From Sperchopsis tessellata (taxonomy: Eukaryota; Arthropoda; Insecta; Coleoptera; Hydrophilidae): 32,519 nt of DNA. Position numbers and translations under genes: made by a program. The stretch covers positions 1-32,519 of the forward strand of contig JAWQRN010000270.1 in assembly GCA_033557685.1 (NCBI GenBank), given 5' to 3'. Numbering within the stretch: position 1 is the first letter of the stretch; every line of letters starts with the position of its first letter. Shown here piece after piece: positions 9,356-19,560 of this stretch. The notes under the pieces are model-generated. The model saw nothing but the letters and a program-made list of their open reading frames with translations, had not been told where the DNA came from and ran no database searches.

Positions 9356-10110
9356 TCACGAGCAAAAAATATATTAATTTCGGACGATTGGCTTGAAATT
9401 TGATTTAAACAAATTTCAAAATAAGTAAATGTTTTTTTCTTCAAAATGTAGGTTCATTAAGGGGAGGAAACCCTTTAGATGCCCGAAAATAAGACATTTT
9501 TTGTGAATGTTTTTGAGAGTGATGAAATAATTGGTTTAAAGAGCTCAAAAATATTTCTTTCCCCAAGCGTCTTTCCTGTGCCATCAAAAATTGCTCCATT
9601 TTTCACATTTTTACTGTTCATTTGAAGCAGAAAACATTTGATTACTGATACATTTAGGGGAAGGATAAACCTATAAAAAAGTATAAAATTGAAAATTACG
9701 CAGGTTTTGTAACCAAAAGTTTTTTCGACAGTTTTTACCCCAAAAAAATTATTTATCTACGCAATGTCCTTCAAACTTTAGGTTTATCTTTCTGGTAATA
9801 TCATAGACAGAAACCTCTAAAAATTTCAGTGAGATCGATCGATAACTTTTTGAGCTATAGTATGAGCAGTTTTTGAAAATGTAGTTTGGAGATAAACGCG
9901 TTTAAAGTTAGTTAGCGGTATGCGGTCACAGCGCTCTCTACTATGAGCTATAACTTAGTAAATATGTCATATTTCCTTTTAACAGTATCTTCTAAATATT
10001 TTATAGTTTAGAAATATGTAAAAAAAATTCAATTTTTTTAAAATTTTTAAGGATTTTCTCCCCTTAAGTCTGGGACATTATTTTAAAAACGAAACAAACC
10101 ATACTTTTCT
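9356..10110. repeat. Unnamed dispersed repeat, copy 2, interrupted by a TTAA MITE
   Basis: 9356-9458 and 10064-10110 together correspond to copy 1 (7497-7660) in the same orientation. The block from GAGCAAAAAATATATTAATT to AAATTTCAAAAT is conserved, but the hairpin arm seen in copy 1 has decayed here. The interruption coincides exactly with the inserted MITE. Confidence 0.75.
9457..10067. mobile_element. Non-autonomous TTAA-target MITE (piggyBac-like)
   Basis: The element is bounded by TTAA at 9457-9460 and TTAA at 10064-10067. Inside these the ends are inverted: GGGGAGGAAACCCTTTA at the left and GGGGAGAAAATCCTTAAA when the right end is read from outside. The body is about 603 bp with no coding frame. 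The sister repeat copy at about 7617-7622 has a single TTAA at the equivalent point, so both the insertion and the 4-base target duplication can be read directly. TTAA duplication with short inverted ends is the hallmark of the piggyBac superfamily, and a transposase source elsewhere is inferred. Confidence 0.8.
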
Positions 10111-10119
10111 CTATTTGAC

Positions 10120-10660
10120 TCTAATGAGCCATGTTTCTCCGATCGTGTGCTGCACAACCACATAAATCATCTCCCAATGGATAATTATATTCTCTAATTG
10201 TGGTAATATAGAATTTCACGTAAATGCTTTTAAATATTAACATAAAGCGAAATCTTTATAAATACTCAGGGGTCTTATATCATCCTGTTGAATGTGTTTT
10301 TTTTTTTGGTTAACAGTTCTACCCTTTTAATTGCTTGTACAAGGAGATAGACTGTTATCTCAAAAAAGCCTGAAATTTCATGTAAATACATAAAAAATAT
10401 AAAATTCTAGGATGTTTCTGTATTCCCATCTATATAATGGTGTATGAAGCTTATGCACAAATCAAAAATTCATATGTGATCCCATTCTGGGGAACGGCCA
10501 ACAACTCTGAAATAAACACAACAAAAAAAACCTTAAAAAATAATATGCAACCCTAACTATTACATGAAAATATTGTTGTTGAGTAGGGTTGTTCAATATT
10601 ACACATAAAGGGGGAGTGAAGATTCAGAAACGAAACACCAACTGTCTATAAATTATTAAA
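10120..10660. other. AT-rich interval, weak retroelement traces only
   Basis: No gene is seen. Around 10450-10510 a plus-strand stretch reads roughly like the 'YGI-FWG' end of a LINE reverse transcriptase, too weak to annotate. Confidence 0.35.
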
Positions 10661-10663
10661 TTA

Positions 10664-10717
10664 TAAATTTAGTCTACCAGTTTCGAGGCATCACCGCTCA
10701 TCCTCAGGATAAACTAG
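10664..10717 (-). ncRNA. Hammerhead-ribozyme-like motif 2
   Basis: On the minus strand, GTTTATC (start of stem I) is followed by CTGAGGA (10701-10707, fits CUGANGA), a stem II region closing GAG with CTC, GAAAC (10680-10684), a 2-base spacer and GTA. Then GACTAAAT can pair back with GTTTATC over about eight pairs with one bulged C. All conserved hammerhead blocks are in order, with cleavage expected after the A at 10675. One extra T between core and stem II weakens it. This resembles the minimal hammerheads of Penelope-like elements. Confidence 0.5.
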
Positions 10718-10954
10718 TTAATAAAGGCAATAAAACAAAGGACAAATGAGTAAATAACTCGAGCCAAAATGCATGCTACAATAGATTTAGACACATTTAG
10801 AAAAATAGATTCCGGGAATATATATATATAATAATTTAATTCTTCTATCACGGTGTGGTGTAGAATGTTTATTCTAACTTATTTGTACTGTATATTCACT
10901 TCCTCAGTTTTGACTTTCTACACATTCCAATTACTCTTCACTGTTTTTTATTTA

Positions 10955-11660
10955 ATGTCAAAGTTTGGCCCATTTCCAGTCCCTGCCGCGTTTTTCACAC
11001 AATTTTTCTATTGTCTTATTCCATGTGTCTGCTGGTCTCCCTCGTACCCCTGCATTTTTGCTTCCCATACTCTCCTTGTGTTCCTGTTCAATTCTGTCAT
11101 GTACACTGCACACTCCAAGTCTTCTTCTAACTTCCTCATTTTGTACTCTATCAAGACTTATAACCCCTTCCACTGTTCTCAAAAATTTCATTTCACTCGC
11201 TTGCATTTTGGTTTTGTCTCTCTGGATAAACATCCATGATTTACAACCATATATTAACATTGGTACATACACTGTTCCAAAGATTTTGATCTCTTTACTG
11301 ACTTCTTTCTTCCAAATGAACGCTTTCCTTAACTTTTGAAATACACCCGCCACACATCCTATTCTGTTACTAATTTCACCTCCAGATACACCACCCTCCT
11401 TAATAACCAATCCTAGGTATTTTTAGCTTTTGGTCTGTTCCATTTCTTCTCCATTTATCGTAATCAATACCTTCCTGCCATCTCATCCAAGTGCCATTGC
11501 TTTCTTCATATAGAACGTCCATATTTTTCTGCAGTTTTGCTGTAACGGGGCGCAGACTATTAAATCATCTGCAAATGTTGCCAACTTAACTTCTACTGGT
11601 CTGCACTTGTGGTAACCCAAAGTAAACACCTGCATCTTATTTTTATAAACGTCTTCAGCA
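10955..11660 (-). mobile_element. RTE-like LINE relic, C-terminal reverse transcriptase
   Basis: Minus strand. The copy starts near 11660, just before the catalytic FADDLIVCAP at about 11580-11550. An in-frame stop follows, then KYLGLVIKEGG and a long open frame (11410-10958) with VYVPMLIYGCKSWMF, KMQASEMKFLRTVEG, the leucine/arginine-rich NEEVRRRLGVCS and a C-terminal RGRPADTWNK. This is the palm end, thumb and tail of an RTE-type protein. It is 5'-truncated, as is usual for LINE insertions. It differs from the relic at 7875-9300 in sequence, so it is another family or subfamily. Confidence 0.85.
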
Positions 11661-11899
11661 AGTTACGTGTATATATGGGCGACGTCAAACATTATAATTA
11701 TTATGGAAGTAAGAATAAAAATTTGTAAGTACCAAATAAAACCACATAAAATATGCCAAATTATTTTCTACATTAATCATATAATAAATTTATCTTCTAT
11801 ATTTTAAAACGTAATTAGTGTGCACACGTTACAAAAAATTACAAGGATAATATATGCCAATCTTTTCAATTGTTCCATGTACAGTTAAAAATTTCAATC

Positions 11900-12250
11900 T
11901 TAAAGGTCATGATACATCTCTGAAAAAGAAAAAGGCAGACCAAAAATTACTACAGAATCAGTAATCCGGCAGATATATATATGTATCATATAAAATTTAA
12001 TTTGGGCCAAAATAATCTAGCAAAACTAAGCGCTCGTATTATAAGAAGGCGGCTACAGGTTAAAAAATTATATGCAAGAATGCCGGCAAAGAAATCATTT
12101 CTGCCCAAGAAAAATGCTAAAGCCTGTTTGGAATTTGCTAGAAATTATCATAATTGAAACAATAATGATTGAAAAAAAGGTAATACTTTCTGATGAATAG
12201 AAATCTAATATGACAAATTCAGACAAAATGCGCTGTGTTATACGTACAGT
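11900..12250 (+). mobile_element. Tc1-like transposase relic
   Basis: Plus-strand fragments read GRPKITTESVIRQI, then LSARIIRRRLQ, MPAKKSFLPKKNAKACLEFA and VILSDE before a stop. This is the second helix-turn-helix and the first catalytic Asp region (typically 'ViFSDEskf') of Tc1-type transposases. The catalytic remainder is missing and stops are present. The relic ends only about 170 bp before the poly(A) signal of the dynein light chain gene on the other strand. Confidence 0.75.
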
Positions 12251-12419
12251 AGGTAAAGTTTAGTAAATTTATATAATTTCATTAATTATATACCAAATAT
12301 AATCTACATAGTTTAAATACTAAAATCAATATTCCAACCACAAACACCACACTGATAAGAAATAGACGATAAAAAGGTGATTGTTAATGCACAAAATGAA
12401 CCTTTTGAACTGAAAAATA

Positions 12420-12425
12420 TTTATT
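12420..12425 (-). promoter_or_regulatory. Poly(A) signal of the dynein light chain gene
   Basis: AATAAA on the minus strand about 110 bases after the stop codon. Confidence 0.7.
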
Positions 12426-12533
12426 AAATAATGTCACTAGAATATTAATACATACATAACTTATTAAACGTAAAAAATAATGAGAATTGTATATCCTATT
12501 ATTCAATTAAAATCTTCTCAAATTTTCTACTCA

Positions 12534-12887
12534 TTAAATAGCTAGACCGTAAACAGAAACGATGCAGAACATAGTCTTATTCTCCCAACGGACTGTACAG
12601 CTTCCATCTGTATTATTATCCCAATAACAAGAGCTAGCTGTATGTAACCCTGCACCATTCTTTTGCATTATCGTACACGTTACAATGTATTTATATGGTT
12701 TAAGAAGTTTCGTTAACTCAGAAGTGCAGGCTTCGACGACCGAAGTTGTCCAGTTGTTAACTTTACTCTGCTGATAACCATTTCCGCCAATCACAGTTTC
12801 AATAGCATCTTTAATGATTTTGCTAACATCATCTACAACAAATTGGCCTTCCTCTTGGAGATCTCCTTCTATATTTACTTTCTCCAT
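12534..12887 (-). CDS. Dlc90F: Dynein light chain Tctex-type (DYNLT1/Dlc90F)
   Basis: This is a non-catalytic light chain of cytoplasmic dynein. It binds the intermediate chain as a dimer and links cargo to the motor. The 117-residue frame is intact and close to the usual length (about 111-113), with a slightly longer N-terminus. Family hallmarks run in order: EEGQFVVDDVSKIIKDAIE (helix 1), VNNWT (helix 2 start), LKPYKYIVTCTIMQKNGAGL (first strands), SSCYWDNNTDGSCTVRWENK and the ending CIVSVYGLAI, which form the intermediate-chain-binding groove. ATG 12887 is the only sensible start. The gene has no intron in its coding part and is divergent from cyclin Q, whose ATG lies about 2.2 kb away. 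I see no defect. Confidence 0.97.
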   Translation of the reverse strand: MEKVNIEGDLQEEGQFVVDDVSKIIKDAIETVIGGNGYQQSKVNNWTTSVVEACTSELTKLLKPYKYIVTCTIMQKNGAGLHTASSCYWDNNTDGSCTVRWENKTMFCIVSVYGLAI

Positions 12888-13650
12888 TTCACTAGAAAAA
12901 TGACGTTTGTCTATGAATTTAATATTCGAGAATGTACTTTTGAGTCATACCTTATATTCTAATGAACGGTTCCTAAGTGTTGAGCAAGTTTATCTAAGCG
13001 TGTTTTGTTTTTAATTTGCCTCTTGAAACTACTTGTGAAGTATCTGTATGATAACGACAAATTCTACACTGACAGAAACGTCAAAACAGTGTGTGTGTAA
13101 TGTCAAAAAAATTCGCCGAACTACCTATATTGTGCTGCCATCTTGAAAATGATAATGAATGAGCAATGCAGTACCGAATTTAAATTATAGGGGAATTTTG
13201 TTGACACGTACACTTTTTTTATAACTGGAATCATGGACCATGTTTTTAACTAGCAAAAAACTTTTGATTATAATAGTACAGTATAAGATATTGCTGAAGT
13301 GAGTTTACATATTTACATCACCGTTGCTATTTTTCATGTTTTTGAAGACTATACTGTGATTTAAAACTACCGCTAGTTCCAAAAAAGTCAACGCGATTGT
13401 AGAGTAAATAATATTAAAAATGTACCTACATGCATTAAACCACTGTTTTCTTGATAGGCATTGTCCAGGAATTTTAATTATATGAAGTGGTTTATAACTG
13501 TATGCAGAAAAATTTTTTTTTTTTTAATTAAAGTTAAATGCAATGTCACGCTTTAGATTAACCGTAGATTTTAATTTGTAGCAGTATACAGCGGTTACAA
13601 AGGATATTGTTAATAAATAAGTTGGCTAATACTAATGTGGTTTAGGATAA
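12888..13650. other. Upstream region of the dynein light chain gene
   Basis: It should contain the minus-strand promoter and 5' untranslated region. No TATA box or other site can be fixed with confidence. No other gene is seen. Confidence 0.35.
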
Positions 13651-13654
13651 ATTG

Positions 13655-14175
13655 TTAATTTCTTAATCATAAGGGCACGTGCTCATGCTTGCGAAATCCT
13701 AATTTGCGGTACGTTTCCTATTGCCTGATGCATTTTAAATTTAACGGCGGGAAATATTCATCCAAATGTTCTATGAAAATTGCGGCAAGACAAAAAGTTA
13801 AACCTGTTATCTTTTTGCGAAATTTGTGTCGCCATCTTTAATTTCGTTGTTGGTTTCTAACCTAAGTTTTTATGGTCGGAAGGTGTACGGTTACTAACAG
13901 CATTTATATAATTATTATAGCTACAAATACAAATTCCTCGATTCCTATTTAATTTAATTTAAACCTCTTGTGTTGTACACTTTTGTTTGTAAGGACGTTT
14001 TGAAAGTTAACTGTCATTTTCTACCAATATTAAAGATGGTTAGAAACTATAAACCCCAAATTTTCCGAAACATTTACGGATGCATGGGAACGTTGTTATT
14101 TTACGTCTGAATAAATTTTTTCGCACCGCAATTTGGATTTCATAATTCGTGAGCATTAGGACATACCTTAAGCCG
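13655..14175. mobile_element. Imperfect foldback element between divergent genes
   Basis: The outer 45 or so bases are imperfect inverted repeats. The left end (13655-13715) has GTGCTCATG, GAAATCC and ATTTGCGGT. The right end read in reverse (14175-14115) has ATGCTCACG, GAAATCC and AAATTGCGGT, in the same order. Further in, TTTCTAACC and ATCTTTAAT recur as inverted partners (13829-13860 and 14028-14060). There is no coding capacity. This fits an old MITE of about 0.5 kb. Superfamily and target duplication are not determined. Confidence 0.5.
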
Positions 14176-14179
14176 GGGA

Positions 14180-15068
14180 AAGTGGTACATTTATTACCAT
14201 AGTTAAACAATATTAACGATTAATTCAAAAATCGCTAAATATAGCCAGGCGATTTTCTAGAAATTTTCAGAACAGGCAGATAGTGTGTTGAACGGTTTTC
14301 GAGCTAAATTTAGCTTTGTAAGATCATGTAATGTGAGAGCTACCGTTAGCCAAGACCATTGGAAAAGCTGTTTGAGGGGATGTCTAAGCAAGTAGCATCT
14401 TTAATCAGTCAGATGAGTACATCTGGAAGATTAGTTAAGTTAGTCATTAGTAATGAAAATCTGCAATGCCTTAATGCGATAGTGAGTATATAATGCAACC
14501 GTAATTTAGTCTTCCAGTTTAACAATAGTTGAATATAATCATATAAATATTTATTATTCGTTATCTAGAAGTCATTGACACTTTTTACCCTACTTTTGCT
14601 ACGCCCCTGGGCCTTAGTAACAAAAACTGTGCAATATTTTACATTGAGCGAATTTTTATACAGGAATTTAAGGAATAATTTTAACGTGGTGAATATTTTT
14701 TAACATATATTACGCACGTATTATAAATATATGAATAATTTGCAACAATAATTGAAGGAATGTTAACAGCTAGACATATTTTAGCTCATGAACAGCTGTT
14801 TGGGAATCAGTACACCTCCGCATTTCTACCATAGTTGTTCCATCTCTTTCTTCCCTTTCTTGACGAAACAGTTACCCTTTCTTCCAATCCAATACAAATA
14901 CAACCGCGTCTCGTCGCTCTACAACCACGGGCCGGTTTTAGTGAGTTGTACCCTAAAAAAAGTAAATACACACGTTTACAACAACATACAGTACCTTCCT
15001 TAAAAAATCTGAGTAGGTATAGTTTATTTTATAATTTAATGATGTTTTTAATCGTTCCTTCTTTTCAG
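14180..15068. other. Upstream region of cyclin Q
   Basis: This is AT-rich with a less AT-rich patch at about 14800-14950 that could be the promoter or a non-coding first exon. A polypyrimidine tract and CAG at 15066-15068 suggest a 3' splice site just before the coding start, so at least one untranslated exon probably lies upstream. A GTATAG at 15017 could be the donor of a 52-bp intron, but this is speculative. Confidence 0.4.
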
Positions 15069-15088
15069 GCATTTGAAAACTGGAAATA

Positions 15089-15307
15089 ATGAAAGACGTG
15101 ATTGATGTTATGGAATTACAGCGTGAAAAACGTCGCATACCAGCCCTGGATTACCGTGGGTTAGAATTTGCGGGTGGTTTCACTCCGGCCAGATTTATTT
15201 TCGAATGTGGGATGAAATTACAAGGGCAACCCCTGACTTTAGCTACAGCCGCTATATTACTGCACAGGTTTTTTAAAGAAGTCGACCCCACAAACTATGA
15301 TTGCTTT
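15089..15307 (+). CDS. CycQ: Cyclin Q (CDK10 partner), coding exon 1
   Basis: Cyclin Q (CCNQ, formerly FAM58A or cyclin M) activates CDK10. This exon gives residues 1-73. After a short polar N-terminus, GGFTPARFIFECGMKL begins the first cyclin box, followed by ATAAILLHRFFKEVDPTNYD, the helix that carries the conserved 'hrFF' of this family. The frame ends after the TTT of DCF at 15307, and the donor GTAAGT follows at 15308, giving a phase 0 intron. The start ATG 15089 lies about 20 bases after a likely 3' splice site. The peptide joins smoothly to exon 2 at 21058 to restore the first cyclin fold. Confidence 0.95.
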
Positions 15308-17199
15308 GTAAGTACATTTGATAACTCACTGTAAAATTATTATATTGTATGTGATAGTAAACGAGGTTGTTAAGCCTTTGAAAGTAGAACAAAAGGTACC
15401 TACGAATGGTTTCGAAACAAATTTTAAGAGTTTCGAGGTTGAATATTCTGCTAGGAATGAATGATAATGTAAACATTTGTAGGTACTTTTCGTTCCATAT
15501 TGAATGACTTAAACAACTTAGTCAACTATCAAATAATCTTGTCAACAATCGTATATGACCATAAGTATTTAATTAATCATTTTCAAAATCGCTATAGTAC
15601 ATAAATTTGCTTTCGATTTAAAAATTAAATTTCTTTTACCAAAGTGTAATAGGCTTAATAACATTCTGATCTATTTTTTATAATTAGTAATACTTCTGAT
15701 ATTAATATAGTCAACATTTACATAATTATTTATCATCTCATTTATTCTAAAATATTTACATTTATATTGCCTTAGGTAAAGAAAGTTACTCTACGTCTTA
15801 TTTTTATTCATTGACTTTCGTTTGGCTTATTGGAGATGAGTTGTTTTGCTCCTTTTTTGAGGCCGCTTAAGGTTGTTTTTTACAAATGTTCAGGTTAGTT
15901 TTCAAGATCACCGACTTTTTTATGAATCATTCTGTTAACAGCATCAATTGTGCATAGTGCAATTTTAATAAAGTGTTGTTAATAAAGATTTATTATCTGT
16001 TTCCTTTCTGGTAATAAGATGGCCACCTTTTACTGTATTAAGAGCACTGGTTATTGAGGACATCTTTGCTATGACATCTACCTGTGAGGAGTTAAATTTG
16101 ATTTATTGGGTCACCCATTCATCACATGTCTAGAGGTCATTGCAAGCTATTAGAAAGTTTAATTTTTCTGTTTTTATAGAGTACATTGAATTCAAAAGAA
16201 ATTAAACCTAAAAAGGTTTTCCCTCTTATTATTAAATGTCAGTGTTAAATGTTACTATTATTTGTTAAAAAATAGTGAAAATTGTCTTTTAAAATAGAGG
16301 ACTCATTGTTTTTGTTTTTTTAGACCAAGTCAAATTGTGAAAATTTTTAAATCTTATGTTTAATTTTCAATCTTGAAATCAATTCAATCTTTCAAATCTT
16401 GAATAGGGCAATGCTAAAAAGTAAATTTATTAGATTTCCTTGTAACTTCCATATTAAAGGAACCTGTTTCATTTGCATAGGACTATATTACTTGTTTTTT
16501 TTCTATAAAATTGTACTATTGTGTATTCTTGTATATGTTTTGTTTACCTCTCAAATACTGATATTGTGGTTAATGATGTTTTTATGATATAATATCAAAT
16601 TTATGGGCTGCTTATTTATAGGTTATATTATTAAACTTTGCTGTTAATCTATGAATATATTGGAAAATTAATTGATAGCGTGTTTTGAATGTGTTACCAG
16701 GAAAAAAAAAAATAAGTTGATAACAAAATTTGAAAGGCAACTCCTATAACATAAGTCTGCAATTAAATCTAGGTCATAGTTTGAAATCTTCTTCCTGATA
16801 ACATAATATGTATTTATATTCATACAAGTAAATAGGAAGTATAAAATTTCTCATGAATTAGTTTTAGAATTAATATTTATTGATTTTATTTTTATAGACA
16901 ATTGATATGATAATGTATTGTTGCGTAACAATTTTTAATCCTTGGCATTTCTCAATATTACGACATAGTCTATAGTTTTATATTTTATCTTAAAATTGAA
17001 TCACTTCTTAAAATAAAACTAAATATTCTTTCTCAATAATATCTATATTTCTTGTATTTAACAATCTTATCAAAGGTATTATCTTTAGTATTTTTGTACG
17101 TTACAATTTTTACATTGAATATGCAGATAGCTTTTACGTTCTCGTACAGATTTATGTTGCATCATGCTTTAGGGGGGGGGCGATAGCTCTATCAATGCC

Positions 17200-17375
17200 A
17201 CAGGTTGCAGGATAGAGTTGTTAGTTCTACATCTCTCCAATTTCTTTCCGTTTCCCCTACACGTTTACGGTCCTCTCAAACACGATCTTCCAATCATCTC
17301 TGTCTATTACTTTCCTCATTTTTAAACACTTTCTCATGTCATTTTCTACGTTTTCAACCCATCGTGTCTTTTTTT
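17200..17375 (-). mobile_element. LINE C-terminal tail fragment
   Basis: The minus-strand peptide TRWVENVENDMRKCLKMRK, then DRDDWKIVFER, resembles the very C-terminus of RTE-type reverse-transcriptase proteins ('rW.d.v..Dmk..g...a.dR.~W'). It is a short and isolated piece. Confidence 0.5.
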
Positions 17376-17389
17376 TTGCTTCTTCAGTA

Positions 17390-17610
17390 TATTCAACCAG
17401 CTACCTTGGTGTACAAATTGACAAACAATTAAACTGGATGGCCTTGTACCTAAGATCAGTTCCATCTACGTTCTCCGTATGCTGGCGGATCTCATAAGTA
17501 TAGACACAGCCTTGAGTGCCTACTATGCCTATGTGCACTCCCGGATCGCATATGGGATACTCTTCTGTGGCAATTGTACGAAAATTGAGATTGTTGTTTT
17601 CAACAAATTT
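17390..17610 (+). mobile_element. Jockey/R1-like reverse transcriptase tail fragment (sense to cyclin Q)
   Basis: The plus strand reads SYLGVQIDKQLNW in one frame, then ISIDTALSAYYAYVHSRIAY and GILFCGNC in another. This is the thumb and connection region after the palm of jockey-like LINE reverse transcriptases ('YLGv.iD..L.W', 'YyayvhSri.YGi.fWGn'). A frameshift separates the two blocks. Confidence 0.75.
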
Positions 17611-17720
17611 TCAAGATCAGATTTTCTCAGTAGCATACACTTAGTTTTGTCAATGTTTAATTTTAGTTTGTTTAATTTCAGCCATGTAGTTACCTTTTCT
17701 CCTTAAATATTCACTTCTTC
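17595..17720 (-). mobile_element. Short antisense reverse-transcriptase fragment next to its own continuation
   Basis: The minus strand reads LNIDKTKCMLLRKSDLENLL after frame correction. In a LINE reverse transcriptase this block normally sits just before the YLGV block. Here that later block lies alongside on the opposite strand (17390-17610), giving an inverted rearrangement. Confidence 0.5.
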
Positions 17721-17819
17721 CATTAAGCAATCAATATTTTCGGAGCTCATCATCATAATCATTCCTTTTCTACCCATATGATGTAGGGGTATTTTTTCAT
17801 AATTTTCTTATTTCCTACT

Positions 17820-18190
17820 AACAAAGTTTTGCCACTCCAACCTATTCCGCTTTAATCTCCGTGTCTGTGTTTAATCAATGTCCCGAACTCTTAACACCCT
17901 TGTATTCCACCCTGTGTTTGGTCTTCTTCCTGAGTTTTTGCTTCCCTTATTATCCTTGTGACACTTTCCATGAAGTATTTAAGTTACCAAACCATCTGAG
18001 TTGTCCTCCTCAATCCTGTCTTGCACTTTGTCCTCATTTCGTATTTTATCTCTTCTTGTCACTCCCTGTAGCCTGCTCTTCTGTCTCTCTGTTAATACCT
18101 ACGACTCAAACAAATATCAGTATAGGAACGTATACTGTTTTAAAAACTGTCAATTTTGTCTCATTATAAATCACCATTCGTTTTAAAAAC
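17820..18190 (-). mobile_element. RTE-like LINE tail fragment
   Basis: The minus-strand peptides TVYVPILI, RETEEQATGSDKK, then QLRWFGNLN and HWLNTDTEIKAE fit the C-terminal region of RTE-type proteins ('tvyvPtL.YGsEsW', 'qLrWfGHl.RM'). Many stops are present. Confidence 0.65.
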
Positions 18191-18205
18191 CCCGCACTGA
18201 GGCCT

Positions 18206-18645
18206 CTATACAAATTTGCTTTGAAACCTGTTATTTACATCACTCTCAGTTATTCCGGTACTGTCTATAATTGATCCCAAATATTTAAAAGTCTGGACTT
18301 TCTCTAGTTGTTGTTCCTTTATTTCCACCTTCATGCATTCAACTGATTTCCCCACCATCATAACCTTCGTCTTATTTACATTGACAATTATGTTCCTCCT
18401 CTCCAGTTCTCTAACCCATATTCCCACGTTCTTTCACACACTTCCGCCATAAATTACTAGGTCGTCAGCAAACGCACCCACCTGAATTGCTACTCGTTCC
18501 AAATTATAGTATCCCGGTTGTAGTGGCTTCACTTCCAACTCGCACTTGTTATTGATTTTATCCATTAGGAATATGAACGACCACATACTAAGGGTACCAC
18601 CTTGTCTAAAACCTCTCTGAGCAGGAAACAAATCAGTTAGCACTG
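18206..18645 (-). mobile_element. RTE-like LINE reverse transcriptase palm fragment
   Basis: The minus strand has RGFRQGGTLSMWSFIFLMDK (motif normally 'kGlrQGdpLSp.LFn'), then GAFADDLVIYG with the catalytic Asp pair. After a frame change at about 18430 come NKTKVMMVG and FKYLGSIIDSTG. This is the palm-to-thumb portion of an RTE-type enzyme. The deletions and frame change make it inactive. Confidence 0.85.
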
Positions 18646-18649
18646 GTTA

Positions 18650-19105
18650 TTGTTATAAATGCTTTTTATAGCTTGCGGTAGGTTTTCGGAGCTATAGTTT
18701 AGTAATTATCATCTGCAAAGAGGTGTAGACGCAGTTTGTCCACTGAGTTTTTAATGTCGTTAATATATAAGATAAATAGCGGAGGTCCAAGTATACTTCC
18801 CTTTGGTACTTCATATTTTGTCTCCATTCTCTGGGATTCAACACCCAGGGCTATTTTTGATTGTGTTCTATCTGATAAGTAACTTTTGATCCTTGCTGTA
18901 GCTTTTCCTTGAATTTTATACTTCTAATTTTTCTAGCAAAAGTGTCCGATCTATTGTTAAAATGCAAAAATAGTATATTTTTACCATGATCTAGCTCCAA
19001 TTTTCACTCAGGAATTATTAATTGTAGTGCCGTTTCACATGATCGTCCCTCTCTGAATCCCGATTGTTCTTCAATAAGAATGTCTTTTTACATAACATAA
19101 TCTGC
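18650..19105 (-). mobile_element. Jockey/CR1-like reverse transcriptase fragment
   Basis: The minus strand reads QSGFREGRSCETALQLI, with NRSDTFARKI in the place of the 'AFDTV' motif, then EVPKGSILGPPLFI and a degraded FADD region. These blocks belong to a jockey/CR1-like clade, so this is a different element from the RTE-type piece on its left. All blocks are disrupted by stops. Confidence 0.75.
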
Positions 19106-19109
19106 CAAT

Positions 19110-19370
19110 TCCTTGTAGACTTTTTCTTCTTTGGCACTGCAACTCGTTGTGAGTCATGGCCCAAACAACTTCTCAAGTCCTTCCATTTTTTTCTATTGTA
19201 TGCTCTCCAGTTTTGCACACCAATTTTTCTTAGGTTTCCCTTCATTCCATCCAACCACCGCAGCCTTGACCTCCTCTTCTTCTCCTTTCATCCGGACTCC
19301 ATTCTGTTATAAGCATTGGCCCATTCTCATCAGATGACCAAACCATCTGATTCTTTGGGTTTTAATCTAT
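19110..19370 (-). mobile_element. RTE-like LINE C-terminal fragment
   Basis: The minus strand reads RWLDGMKGNLRKIGVQNWR, then KKWKDLRSCLGHDSQ and a short lysine run. This is the usual last section of RTE-type proteins. Confidence 0.65.
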
Positions 19371-19560
19371 CTTCCTACATCCTCACCTTTTCTAATGGCA
19401 GTGAGTTCGTGAATCATACGGCTCCTCCATCCACCATTTTCTTGAACTGGACCACATAATTTACGCACAATTTTTCTTTCACACATTCTTAGCTGGTCTA
19501 TTTCCTTCCTTATGATGGCCCAAGTTTCGCAGCCATATGTGAGTACTGGCCGAATCATAG
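19367..19560 (-). mobile_element. LINE reverse transcriptase tail fragment
   Basis: The minus strand reads MIRPVLTYGCETWAIIRKE, QLRMCERKIVRKLCGPVQEN and the end RSRMIHEL. The block 'iRPvLtYGcEtW' followed by a 'fERkilRki.GPv' block is a recognisable tail of a common insect LINE. Confidence 0.8.

Noticed and set aside
10450..10510. Plus-strand trace of a LINE reverse-transcriptase end (VIPFWGTANNSE)
   Set aside because: Only about a dozen residues and no flanking motifs, so chance similarity is likely.
10853..11339. Two long plus-strand frames resembling membrane proteins
   Set aside because: Both are antisense shadows of the LINE reverse-transcriptase tail at 10955-11660. Hydrophobicity comes from reverse-complemented Lys/Glu codons.
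17861..18169. 102-codon plus-strand frame with apparent membrane segments
   Set aside because: Shadow of an RTE-like tail on the minus strand.
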